Source: Apostichopus japonicus
Taxonomy: Eukaryota > Echinodermata > Holothuroidea > Aspidochirotida > Stichopodidae
Reading direction: 5' to 3'
Length of the DNA: 64,000 bases
Assembly (NCBI RefSeq): GCF_037975245.1
Contig: NC_092580.1
Location: 11,129,501-11,193,500, forward strand
Positions 13,210 to 24,199 of the stretch are shown piece after piece. The notes beneath the pieces were generated by a model. That model did not search any database. It was not told the DNA's origin and saw only the letters and a list, made by a program, of their open reading frames with translations. How positions within the stretch are numbered: position 1 is the first letter of the stretch; each line of letters opens with the position of its first letter. Both the position numbers and the translations under genes were made by a program.

Positions 13210-13375
13210 TGGCTTTTGTATTTGTAAAGTATTTGTATAGTATTGTAAAGTATAGTATTTGTATAGTATTTGTATATAGTATTGTATAGTATTTGTGTAG
13301 TGTTTTATAGTATTGTTTAGTATAGTATTGTAAAGTATAGTATAGTTTTTGCATAGTATTTGTATAGTATTTGTT
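13210..13375. repeat. TAGTATTTGTA simple repeat
   Basis: Imperfect repeats of TAGTATTTGTA and TAGTATTGTAAAG; AT-rich, slippage-type. Confidence 0.9.
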
Positions 13376-13787
13376 ACTTTGTCTTTTTAATTCTGATCAC
13401 TTTAGCCATTATGTAATATTCTCACATGATTGGATGCCCCTTAATCTAACTAGAGACCTACTGTTCATGCATACTGTACCGCACAGTACCGTACAGTACA
13501 TGACGTGGTTACAATACAATCATTTGCCCTTCATTTATGTTAAAAAGTTGTGAACCATTTAAATCTGACTCAGAAAGTTGTAGGCCCAACAATGAATTAA
13601 GTTTTGGTAAAACAACTGATTTTGTCATTATAATAAGTTAACCTATAAACCCATTTAGCCTTCAAATTTATCCCAATTAAATTGAATGTTGGCATTTAGC
13701 ATAAATATTTCATCTTTGTTCTATTTATCTCAATCTTTCCCCCCTCCTTGACCCCCCCCATACACACACACATGTTTGTGTTTCATT

Positions 13788-13953
13788 CAGACCGAGGACC
13801 CCATTGTATTTTCCATTGTTCAATTCCACGTACCCTAACTTTAACAATACCCCATACAATAGAATTCTTCCGAGGACGTGGTGATTCTTTAGAAATCACA
13901 ACCGAGGACCTGAAATTCTTTTGTTCAAGTCCTCGGTCAGATAGCAAAACAAA
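13788..13953. mobile_element. Short inverted-repeat element, ACCGAGGAC ends
   Basis: ACCGAGGAC near 13791 is mirrored by GTCCTCGGTCAG at the right end, with two further internal copies of CCGAGGAC. Could be a small MITE or a chance palindrome cluster; there is no confirmed duplication. Confidence 0.35.
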
Positions 13954-14299
13954 CGCACACATACACACGCACACACATGTGAACAAAAATGGTTGCAGCT
14001 ACTCCCTCTGTTTCACCTTCAATTTTACCAAGACAGTCTTTGAAGTATTTCTCCTTTGAAAGAAAAAGAAATTAATTTACAACTGTTTCATCTTGACACC
14101 AGTAACACCAATTTAAAATTTAGTTGGGCTTGACAGTGTTGCGCCATGTCCGATACTTCATTTGTTATCACAGTTTATCGAAGAAAGTATAAACGTAAAA
14201 TTTCCATCTGCTAACGGAACAATATCATAAAGCCTTGCAAATAAAAACTGAAAAGTACTTAGATTTTCATCATTTCCAAACTGCATCAAAACTACAACC

Positions 14300-14580
14300 G
14301 TAAGGCCGTTGAGGAATTGGAAACACTGTGGAATGTGGAGACTGATCAGTTTTGTTTGACTCGTTTTTACTCATGCCTCGGTGAACGAGGCGTAAAGTAA
14401 CGCATTACTGGTGTGTTGCGAACCTCGTAGGACATCCTGTCACATCACGAACGAATCAGAAGATATTCAAACTGAATGATGGGACTCACTGTCCTCTGTC
14501 GGACGTTTGATTTGCTCGGTCTCGTTCGGGAACCGTCGGTGTCGTTATCGTGACAGCGTTATTGATTGAGGAATGAATTA
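14300..14580. other. CpG-richer unique block
   Basis: A GC-richer island in AT-rich surroundings (CTCGTTCGGGAACCGTCGG, GAACGAGGCGTAAAGTAACG) 200-500 bp before the possible exon at 14790. It could be a promoter or an unrecognised exon; nothing decisive is visible. Confidence 0.3.
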
Positions 14581-14789
14581 AAAGAATCCCTGAACTCATC
14601 ATCATATTAATACATGGACGGATAATTTCTATTTGTATCAGTCCAATGATAAAAATAAATAAAAAAATTCCTGGCTAGTAAGCTCTTATTAAACTTGTAT
14701 CTACTTTCTCTTTTTTTTTAATTTGGTTTCTCTTTGTTTCAAATTCTCTTTTTTTTTTAATTCTCTTTTTTTTCATCTTCCATCCACAG

Positions 14790-14900
14790 GGGGAAGTAGA
14801 GTACGACATTCCACGGCTTCACGTCGATCTGCCAATGATTATGTGCCAAGTCTGATGACAGAGCTACTCGATTATGCAATACCCACAGGGCTGCGTTAGA
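14790..14900 (+). CDS. Possible last exon of an unrecognised gene
   Basis: A long T-rich tract and CATCCACAG acceptor at 14789 are followed by locally higher GC and no repeat. Two frames stay open: phase 0 reads GEVEYDIPRLHVDLPMIMCQV then TGA (14853-14855), and phase 2 reads SRRSANDYVPSLMTELLDYA and ends at TAG (14897-14899). I recognise neither, and no preceding exon was found. It may be an exon with a long 3' UTR or a chance acceptor. Confidence 0.25.
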
Positions 14901-15596
14901 TACCGAAACAGACACCTCCCGTCTCGAGAGGATGAAGATGGATTAGTGTTCTCTGCTCAAGATGGGGGTTTCCGCCTCGTGAAGAGATGATCTCAATCAA
15001 TGATGCAAAGTCTCAGTCCTACGGAGTGCAAGAAACGCATCGCCCTCATGTCTGGAGGGAGCAAGAAGATGACCTCGCAATGTGTGAAGACAAGTTAAAT
15101 ATTGTAAAATACCATCTGGAGGGAGGGGGGTTGGGGGCGGGGAGGTTTGAAGATAGAAATGGATTGACTTTGCTCCTGGCTTACCTGTCTGTCCACAACC
15201 TTAGCACTCTCATTCTACCTTGGCAAAAAACAGTTACCGTAGCTGCATTAAGATGTTTAATTCATTCTTCCTTGTCAATCCTTTATCCTTAGATTCCTAA
15301 AAGAAATCCTTAGATCTAAAAATTTGTCAAATCATCTATCCAAGAAGTGTCTATGATATAATGTCACCAAAGTATGCTTGGAGCAGGGGGCATTGAGACA
15401 GTTAAGGCAGGATGCAATCGGTGGAAAATATTACTTTCATCAATTGTATTCTGGGTGTTAAAAGCTAATTATCAACTGGATAATTAGTGTTCAGTATAGA
15501 ATGCATATCCCAATGAAGGGAAACTTAATACATGGTTATAGCAGAATTACACAGACATAGACATGTCGTCCATCTGCTCATGAATATATGTTTATG

Positions 15597-15648
15597 TATA
15601 TATAATATATATATATATATGTTTATGTACAATATATATATTCTCACA
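15597..15648. repeat. (TA)n-rich tract
   Basis: TATATATAATATATATATAT and a shorter ACAATATATATATTC nearby. Confidence 0.85.
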
Positions 15649-15859
15649 TACTCATATCTCATATCTACTTGTTCCTTATATGTATCTTTATGTATTATAA
15701 AGGCTACGTAGTTTTGTATCTTATCGATAGTGCTGCATATTCTGCAGAATGTGTGTTCTCTTCCTAAGATGTATTAGAGATAGAATAGTGACTGACGTTA
15801 CTCGATTTTGACAATGCTGTCTATAAACTAGAGATGTCCATGTAAGAACATCATTGTAT

Positions 15860-16165
15860 TTGTCCAAGTCCACCTTAGTATTTGAATCTGTGTATCAGTT
15901 TTTTCCACTTGATAAGTGTGATTCTTGAACCTGAAGAAAACCCTGAATGCTAAGACATTTTAGTTGTCCAAGTCCACCTTAGTATTTGAATCTGTGTATA
16001 AGTTGTTCTCTTACTAAGTGTGATTCTTGAACCTGAAGAAAACCATGAATGCTAAGACATTGTAGTTGTCCAAGTCCACCTTAGTATTTGAATCTGTGTA
16101 TCAGTTGGTTTCGTAGCACGTGTAATTCTTAAACCTGAAGGTAACCGTGATTTGAAGTTGCAGGA
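15860..16165. repeat. Three-copy tandem repeat, about 103-bp period
   Basis: TTGTCCAAGTCCACCTTAGT followed by ATTTGAATCTGTGTAT starts at about 15860, 15964 and 16066. The third copy is diverged after the GATTCTTGAACCTGAAG block. It lies just 5' of the 158-bp satellite and is unrelated to it. Confidence 0.85.
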
Positions 16166-16558
16166 TTAAGAAAGTTTTTGTATATAAATTTGTCTTACTG
16201 TATCATTTGAGTGGTGGTGCTTCAAAGTTCACGAAGTTGAAAATGTTTGTATATTATGCTGAAGACATGACTTTACTGTGTGTGATCTCTATAAATGGTA
16301 ACTAACAGAATTTGATAGTGTAAAGTGTATTAAAGTAATGTAAATTGTAAGTTTGTATATACATTTGATGTATTACGGTAAATTTAATGAATGTGAATTT
16401 TGAGTTATAGTTACATCATTCGTGAACAGTATTATATACTGGGTGAAGTTGAATTTTTTGGTATCTATATTAACTTGTGACATCATCACAACTGATCAAA
16501 TATAATTATTCTGTTATCTTTAGGTTTAAGATGGGTCAAAGGAGAGAATATTAAAAAC

Positions 16559-18150
16559 TATTTCTATGAAAGATTTCAGAGAGTAACAGCTATCATCAAT
16601 AATGAAAGATTTCAGAGAGTAACAGCTATCATCAATATGCTTAACGATGATAGATTTCATCCTATTCATCCTATTCATACTTTACTCACACTTTTCTTAT
16701 ATTTTCTTTCTTCTGTGGCTGAGGGATTTAATTATAAGGATTATCAGTTAATTACTTTATATCCTTTGTTAGATTTTATGAAGTAACTGCTATCATCAAT
16801 TGAAAAGCATGATGATTCTAAAGCTTGTCCAATCATACTTTACTCACACTTTTCTTATATTTTCTTTCTTCTGTGGCTGAATGATTTAATTATAAGGATT
16901 ATCAGTTAATTACTTTATATCCTTTGTTAGATTTTATGAAGTAACTGCTATCATCAATTGAAAAGCATGATGATTCTAAAGCTTGTCCACTCATACTTTA
17001 CTCACACTTTTCTTATATTTTCTTTCTTCTGTGGCTGAGGGATTTAATTATAAGGATTATCAGTTAATTACTTTATATCCTTTGTTAGATTTTATGAAGT
17101 AACTGCTATCATCAATTGAAAAGCATGATGATTCTAAAGCTTGTCCACTCATACTTTACTCACACTTTTCTTATATTTTCTTTCTTCTGTGGCTGAGGGA
17201 TTTAATTATAAGGATTATCAGTTAATTACTTTATATCCTTTGTTAGATTTTATGAAGTAACTGCTATCATCAATTGAAAAGCATGATGATTCTAAAGCTT
17301 GTCCAATCATACTTTACTCACACTTTTCTTATATTTTCTTTCTTCTGTGGCTGAATGATTTAATTATAAGGATTATCAGTTAATTACTTTATATCCTTTG
17401 TTAGATTTTATGAAGTAACTGCTATCATCAATTGAAAAGCATGATGATTCTAAAGCTTGTCCAATCATACTTTACTCACACTTTTCTTATATTTTCTTTC
17501 TTCTGTGGCTGAATGATTTAATTATAAGGAGTATCAGTTGATTACTTAATATCCTTTGTTAAATTTCAGGAAGTAACTACTATCATCAATCGAAAAGCAT
17601 GATGATTCTAAAGCTTGTCCAATCATACTTTACTCACACTTTTCTTATATTTTCTTTCTTCTGTGGCTGAATGATTTAATTATAAGGAGTATCAGTTGAT
17701 TAGTTAATATCCTTTGTTAAATTTCAGGAAGTAACTACTATCATCAATCGAAAAGCATGATGATTCTAAATCTCGTCCACTCATACTATAACTGCACTTC
17801 CTTTAATTTTCTTTCTTCTGTGGCCGGTCACAACCCAGACCAACCAATTTGATTATTTTGGATTATCAATTCTAAGTTTCTTACTAATTCTATATTGATT
17901 TCAGGGAAAACCAGCTCTCATTAATAAGTCTGAATGGTTCAAGAGTTTGTCCTATTCATACTTTTAGTACAATTTCTTTTTATTTTCTTGCTTCCTGCGG
18001 CTGGTCACAGTCTAGACCGACCAAACGACCGAGCTTTCGTTAGCTTTAAAATTGTAATAAATAATCAAGTCCATCCATCAAACATTGAAGAAAATTTCCT
18101 GTTATCAGTATTCTTGATATTATTTTGTTTTTGACCCAGATTGACCGAAC
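16559..18150. repeat. 158-bp satellite array with decayed edges
   Basis: TTTACTCACACTTTTCTTAT recurs at 16681, 16839, 16997, 17155, 17313, 17471 and 17629, an exact 158-bp step. The central units are nearly identical. The next unit (about 17787) and further relics up to 18150 (CTTGCTTCCTGCGGCTGGTC) are progressively diverged. On the left, 16559-16645 holds shorter copies with ATTTCAGAGAGTAACAGC. Confidence 0.95.
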
Positions 18151-19273
18151 AATTATTATTCAAATACTATTAACTTGATAAGATATCTAATGGATTCTAC
18201 AAAATGGGAAGAAGAAGTACAAACCTACAGCTCTGGAAATATTCCATTTGATAAGCACTATACAGGACTTATGTTTTCTTGTAATAACATTTTTGACTTT
18301 TCAAGTACCACAAGCAGAGTTTACAACAATCTGAATCAATCTTTATGGACTAAACTATTGCACAAGTTGTGTTGTAAAATAATGTAATACCTTAAGTCAT
18401 ACCTACAGTATGTCCATGCAACATATCTGCTTTAGTGACTTTTGATAATAACTAATGATAATCTTTCAAATCCTTGAAACAGTTGACATTGTTGATATCC
18501 AACAAATTTCCTGATACAAGCAATAGCAAAAACCCTGTTTCGAATATTTAAGGTTAAGAAATGTATATCTCGGAGATAATGAAACTATAAAAAACTGTAT
18601 GTATGTACAAGACCAAGCATGGCTAAATAACTACCGCAGTCATGTCAGATATTTCCTTTCGAAATTGTTTGATCCAAACTTGAGTGTGATTGTTGCAAAT
18701 CCTGGAACACTGACAGGCATTTAACAAATACATGTGTATCTGATTAACGTGCTTTACTTTGATAATTACTGACATGAATGTATCATTTGCATTTGAATAG
18801 GCAAGATATTTAATTAACTCTTGTCATGTTACATGGAAAAGCATCATATATGTAGCTTTTCCTACATGCCTGTATCGACTCGCAAAAATATCATTCTTTA
18901 ATGTTTTTACATGTGATTTTGCCTTGATTTTAGTATATTTGTTGTTGTACTAAACCAATATGAAAATCCCACTGATGACACCATAGTTCATATATGTGAC
19001 TCATTGATTTCTCATTCAAATAATAGACAAAACGTTGAGTATCTCAAACATGGTACAATTTGATTGTTGCATGTGGTGAATACTATTAATGGTAATACAG
19101 TCTAGGGGATACAATATTTTTGACAATAGTTGAAAATTAAAACAGTGTATTAGTTGGTCAATTGCAATATTATGGTTTGCATAATATTTGACAGCATTAA
19201 AATTGCAAGAAACTGACTATGTAGACATCACTGCTCTAACAGTAAGTTTTGGTTACACAGTTCAGTGAGTACA
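18151..19273. other. AT-rich non-coding stretch
   Basis: No gene, SINE or inverted-repeat element recognised; only short AT-rich frames. Confidence 0.5.
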
Positions 19274-19281
19274 CTCTATAT

Positions 19282-19645
19282 CAGTGGTGGGCAACCTACG
19301 GCCCGCGGGGCACATGCGGCCCGCCAGTGATTTTCTTGCGGCCGGTGAGATGTCTCAAGAAAAAGAAAAAAAAATCAATCTATTTTAAATTACACAATAC
19401 AAAAAAAACGAGCTAGCTGCTTAGAATTTATAGGCACTAATGATGCTGTCAGGTGAGCTTATTATCAACTGTACTGTATTGACATGATGTTTTTGTGAAT
19501 ACAGATTAAGTACACACACCTAATGCTTGAAAGTCCTCGGAATCAAAGGTTTGAAATCAACAGCAGATCATTGGTAAGGTGCATCCCAGTCAATTTTTCA
19601 CTCCTTATATCTGGCCCATTCATTCAAAAAGGTTGCCCACCCCTG
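19282..19645. mobile_element. hAT-type MITE with 8-bp target-site duplication
   Basis: Ends CAGTGGTGGGCAACC and GGTTGCCCACCCCTG are inverted repeats with one mismatch, flanked by identical CTCTATAT (19274-19281 and 19646-19653). An 8-bp duplication plus CAG...CTG ends defines a hAT element. At 364 bp with no transposase, it is non-autonomous. The GC-rich left end (CGGCCCGCGGGGC) contrasts with the AT-rich surroundings. Confidence 0.9.
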
Positions 19646-19653
19646 CTCTATAT

Positions 19654-21880
19654 CCTTTGTGTGGTACTCAACCCTTTTAACTTCAGGTCTACAGCAATAA
19701 GTGTACCTCTTGCAAGGAACATTTTCCTTTATCTTGCTTATGTTACTTTTCTTTTCTTTCTTTTTTGTATGTTGGCTTCTAGAATTTTCATGATTCAAAT
19801 AGTTAATACTCTTGCCACCATGTTTAAACATGGATATCATCTCATCTCATGTGACCTGCATAATGAATGTAAAGTTTCTCCATTTTGATGACACATGTAA
19901 GGCAAGTCTTACTTGAAGAAATGCTTGAAACATTAAAACATTTACTTTTCCAGTAGACGACAAAGTAAATATATATTTGGAAAATGTAGTAAGGGATTAT
20001 CACATGAACAAAAATGTATGATCAAAGACATGTTTACGGATCAGTTAGGTTGTAAGAAAGTGTTGAGTAATCATGATGGATAGGCTACAACTTGAATAAA
20101 TGAATGTTAATTCTTAACATACAAAAAATTGATTTATTGTATAAAAATGAGTTTATTGAAGTATATATCCTTAAATTAGTATCCTGTTTGTAGGCCTGTG
20201 GATAGGTTTAGTAAAGAAATTATAAGGAAAAAAAAAGAGAATAAGGAAAGAAAAATGTCATACATTTGTTTTATGTTTTGTCTCCAAAGTAGCAAATTTA
20301 ACATATATATATTAAACTAATAGGGCAGGGATATATGAATATTACATGGCCAAAGTAGGTTAAAACTGCACATGTTATCTAGTTTCTATTGAACATTATA
20401 AAAGGGACATTCAATTGCCTAAAAATTGTTACAATATCCGAGTCACTGGGTCAAACTCTCATCTTTGGAAGTTTTTAAAGTGAATACATGAATATTTAAA
20501 ATCTGTGAATACATGAATATTTCAAATTTTTTGTGAATACATGAATATTCCGTGAATACATGAATATTTCAAATTTTTGTGAATGCATCTGGCAATAACA
20601 CGGTGAACGATAAAATCACAATTAATGTGTTTGTTGAGGGGCCATTTTTGTTGGGACGCTTTGAGGTGATTTTGAATATTGTGCCCCCAAGATTGAACCT
20701 TATGCCCCTTGCTTCTGGGTCTGAGGTGATGCAATGATGGGTGCCGAATGTGTTAATTTCCATTTTTTTTTTAATGTGCTACTAGTTTCGTCCGAGACCT
20801 TATTGGATCACCTAGCCAGTTCGCAGCATTGGCGATTTTATTCCCAAAAATGACAAATTTGGTGGTGTTTTTCAGGTACTAGCTGAAAATTGTTAAAATC
20901 CTCTCAGAAAATTGTTTAAACTATTTCATGTTGTTCAATCCGACTTAGGCCTAGGGCTTCATGTCGGTAAAACATTGGAATTCTTTTACTGCATTTCACT
21001 CCCTAAAGGTCATCTAAGATACCCCCAATTGCAACGAATTGCGAACTCACACAACTCGTGGCATATACAGGCTCAAATGTTAAAAAATAGCAGCAAATTT
21101 TTAGTTGGCGTTTTGTCCAGTTTGACCGGTTGTGTGACTTGCGTGAGAAAAACTGGCAACTGGACGCTTGCAGCAATATATTTTAGCAGATTTTTTCGTT
21201 ACCGAATTTGGCAAAAAGCCTTAATGAGCATCCGGCAACCATGTCAAAACAAAAGTCGAAGTTTTCATAACAAAGATTATGATAGGCCTGTCTTCAACCT
21301 GGCCGGAAGTTTGTTGAGGCACCTCAAATTTCATTCCTTTACATCATCTGACATTAATGGGAATTCGTAAGTAATGTGTTTAAGCATGACACTCTTCCAA
21401 AGAACATGAACTTTGCTTAACATTGAAAATAGATGTAGCTTAAGCCCACTATGGTTACAACCCATTAACGCACACTGTAACAGGTCTAGCCTAGTTATGC
21501 GAAATGTTAAAAATCGTTAAGTCAGACGACAGCATATTCGTCTGAAATATTTCTGATCTATTATCTTCGACATTTCAGCTTCCCATTAGTCAAACAATTA
21601 CTTTGATCGCAATTCTGCACTCAACGAGTCATATTCCTGCATGAACTATCACCTAGGGCCATGTTATATTAACATTAGCCTAGGCTAAGTAATGGTGAAT
21701 TCATTGCCATGATGAGCTTAAAAATCATCGCAGTAACCCATGTTGATAGCAAGTTTTACCCCACTATTCATCTATCAGTTACTTAAACAATCAGGTTCAA
21801 TGCAACAAAGCAGTGCATGTGACTGAGTTAGTGAGTATAGTTTAAAGTCTACGTGTTTGCTGATGAATTTCGGAAATGAA
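19654..21880. other. Non-coding stretch
   Basis: Apart from the short repeat at 20484-20592, nothing identifiable. A 152-codon open frame at 20912-21370 has no acceptable composition or recognisable domain and is treated as chance. Confidence 0.5.
20484..20592. repeat. Short tandem repeat GTGAATACATGAATATT
   Basis: Four copies of GTGAATACATGAATATT with variable AAATTTTT spacers, ending in GTGAATGCATCTGGCAA. A similar TGTGATTGCATCTGGCAAC block occurs at 35956 in AP5B1 intron 10, suggesting a dispersed family. Confidence 0.75.
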
Positions 21881-22552
21881 GTGATTATTCGCAGGGCAGC
21901 CCGGCGAATAACGTACACAGACACCTTATTCGCAGGGCTGTGACGATTTTGAAAATAGGTTTATTATTGGCTCTCGATGACATCATTTTTATGTGACGTC
22001 ATTCATTTAACCTCTGCGCGCAAACCCGAACACCGAATTTCTTTGATCAATGTATTGTAGTTTAAGGCTTTCACTTCAGAATCAGATTCACTGTCTTTGC
22101 CGGGTTTTTATGGAGAAAGTTCCTGCGACATTTTAAATATCTTTAATTATTAGCAAAATATTATTCAAATATGATTTGACCCGACTGACATAAGAAGAAA
22201 CTTACGATTCAACCCTGCTAGGCCCAACGTAGGTAGCCTAGCCTGAAATACTAAATGAACAGACCAACGGTTAGCCACTGCCTAGGCATGCTAACGTTAG
22301 GTGTAGGTAGTGATGGAACAGTTGGCTCCAAATCATGCTAAACTGGTTCAATCTTAAGGCCCTAGGTTCCCAAAACCAATCCTAGCAGCATTAAGATAGG
22401 ACTTCCAAAGGCCAATAAATTCCCCAAAATATTGGGGCTCCCAATTAAAACTCTCCAAACGCCAGCTGGTGCCCAAAAAGCAAACTCGAATAGCCCCAAA
22501 AGTTACTGAGCCCGTTAACCCAGTCTAAGGCTGTCCTGTGAATAAGGTGTAT

Positions 22553-22734
22553 ACTTTTTAAGAAAAAGTCGCCCAGGACGAACCTGGGCACGAAAACCAA
22601 ACTACTGAACGACTGATCCGCTTCTAACCCCAGTCCCCTTGCATCGGGACTGTGACTGTGTGATCATCGTCAGGTGTGCATCACCATTCCCCTCGAAAGG
22701 GAACAGATACTACACATGATCTTAGCCAAAAGGC
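22553..22734 (-). ncRNA. U2-snRNA-headed retroposed element or small RNA gene
   Basis: On the minus strand the first 34 bases (22734 down to 22701) read GCCTTTTGGCTAAGATCA, one changed base, then GTGTAGTATCTGTTC. This equals the 5' domain of U2 snRNA, including the branch-point-pairing GTAGTA, and lacks only the first eleven or so nucleotides. The other 148 bases are not U2: they form hairpins at TTCCCTTTCGAGGGGAA, AGTCCC..GGGGACT and GCCCAGGTTCGTCCTGGGC. The last hairpin is followed by a T5 run that could end Pol III transcription. Both sides carry GAATAAGGTGTAT (22540-22552, 22735-22747), either a 13-bp target-site duplication or part of the surrounding tandem repeat. Confidence 0.6.
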
Positions 22735-22740
22735 GAATAA

Positions 22741-23260
22741 GGTGTATGTGTCTGGCTTTTCGCAGGGCAGCCCTGCAAATAAGGTGTATATATGTGTCTG
22801 GCTATTCGCAGGGCAGCCCTGCAAATAAGATGTCTGTGTCCGGCTATTCGCAGGACTGCCCTGCGAATAAGATGTCTGTGTCCGGCTATTCGCAGGGCTG
22901 CCCTACGAATAAGATGTCTGTGTTCGCTTATTCGCAGGGCTGCCCTGCGAATAAGATGTCTATGTCCGGCTATTCGCAGGGCTGCCCTGCGAATAAGATG
23001 TCTGTGTTCGCTTATTCGCAGGGCTGCCCTGCGAATAAGATGTCTATGTCCGGCTATTCGCAGGGCTGCCCTGCGAATAAGATGTCTATGTCCGGCTATT
23101 CGCAGGGCTGCCCTGCGAATAAGATGTCTGTGTTTGCTTATTCGCAGGGCTGCCCTGCGAATAAGATGTCTATGTCCGGCTATTCGCAGGGCTGCCCTGC
23201 GAATAAGATGTCTGTGTTCGCTTATTCGCAGGGCTGCCCTGCGAATAAGCCCCACCTTTC
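22741..23260. repeat. 42-bp palindromic satellite, 12 units
   Basis: The core CTTATTCGCAGGGC-T-GCCCTGCGAATAAG has 14-bp arms that are perfect reverse complements around one base. Units are exactly 42 bp from 22851 onward and alternate between a CCGGCTATTCGC form and a TTCGCTTATTCGC form (84-bp higher order). Isolated older copies lie at 21887-21950 and about 22531-22552. Because 42 is a multiple of three and the unit is a palindrome, long open frames appear on both strands; these are not genes. Confidence 0.95.
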
Positions 23261-23524
23261 GGAAAACAAACTTCCGAAGCAGATTCAATGTTTCTTATTC
23301 TAAATGCACTCTGAACAGGTGGGTTTAATGGAGAAAATCTGTTGCAATCGAAAGTAGAAATTTAAATTTTGTTGCCCTTATGGTGCGAACGATTTACTAC
23401 TGTACTCTCCAATCACTGCGACCGCCCATATCAGCATGTTCATTACACAAAACGTAACCTATATATACTCAAATCGTCCACTTGTAATGTAAGTCCTATG
23501 CCTAACGGTCGTAAACAAAACAGA

Positions 23525-23575
23525 GATTTGATTGGCGCAAGATCTGGTGGGCGGGGCTTGTAAATTTTGAGTGAA
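23525..23575 (+). promoter_or_regulatory. Candidate AP5B1 proximal promoter
   Basis: An inverted CCAAT box (ATTGG, 23531-23535) running into TTGGCGC lies next to a GC box (GGGCGGGGC, 23549-23557), about 500 bp upstream of the AP5B1 start codon, in a locally CpG-richer stretch. This fits a TATA-less housekeeping promoter. A polypyrimidine-poor TAG at 24049-24051 could be the acceptor of a 5' UTR intron, so transcription could start near 23.6 kb. Inferred from motifs only. Confidence 0.4.
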
Positions 23576-24070
23576 GTTTGTAGAATCTATGAATTCTTTA
23601 ACAAATCTGGCGAATTTTATTCAGCTCAAATGTTTAACGACAGATAACTCAATCAAAATAATGATTATTAATATGAAAATTGCATAGAACGTTTTTATTT
23701 TCACTGAGCCTTTAGGGCAGTAAGCTGGAAAGATCGAAATTAAATTTGGCAAACACACATTCAGACTTTTTGGGGTCAATTGTCAAAGATTATCTACTGT
23801 GCAGCTTCTTGTTTACTTGGTAGAGTGTATTCAGCAAACATTGAACAAACACATACAATAATTAAAAGTGATTGAAAGGTGGAGTTGACATGTGTGGTAT
23901 ATAGTTGTTTGATTAGAGTGGTAGTTTCAAACAATGAAGGTGTCAATTTTAATTCCTTAATTAGATATCCTTTCCCCTTCATTTAAGTAAACAGGATTAC
24001 ACATTAAGTGTGAATTTTGTATAAAACAATTGCTGTTATTTTATCATGTAGTTAAAGCTCTGCAGCAAAG

Positions 24071-24199
24071 ATGTCGTTGAAGACCACTGACGAGAATCAT
24101 CAGTGGAGGCAAACTGCTGTTTTGATGAAGAGAGATATTTATGGGTATCTTCAATCTAAAGGTTGCAGTGAAGAGGACTGTGTCATAGATTTGTTACAG
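24071..24199 (+). CDS. AP5B1: AP5B1 exon 1 (residues 1-43)
   Basis: Starts at ATG 24071 (context AAAGATGT) and ends at CAG before a GTAAAA donor, phase 0. It ends in the DLLQ segment that aligns with the DLLSDL stretch near the human N-terminus. The first 20 residues are not conserved, so an upstream start cannot be excluded. Confidence 0.85.

Noticed and set aside
20912-21370. 152-codon open frame
   Set aside because: No recognised domain, no plausible start context or splice partners, and composition like the surrounding non-coding DNA.
22741-23260. CRISPR-like look: palindromic repeats at regular spacing
   Set aside because: The spacers are nearly identical to each other and the genome is eukaryotic; it is a satellite.
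22674-23328. Long open frames (up to 209 codons) on both strands with 14-residue repeats
   Set aside because: They arise because the 42-bp palindromic satellite is a multiple of three and lacks stops in either direction; no unique protein sequence surrounds them.
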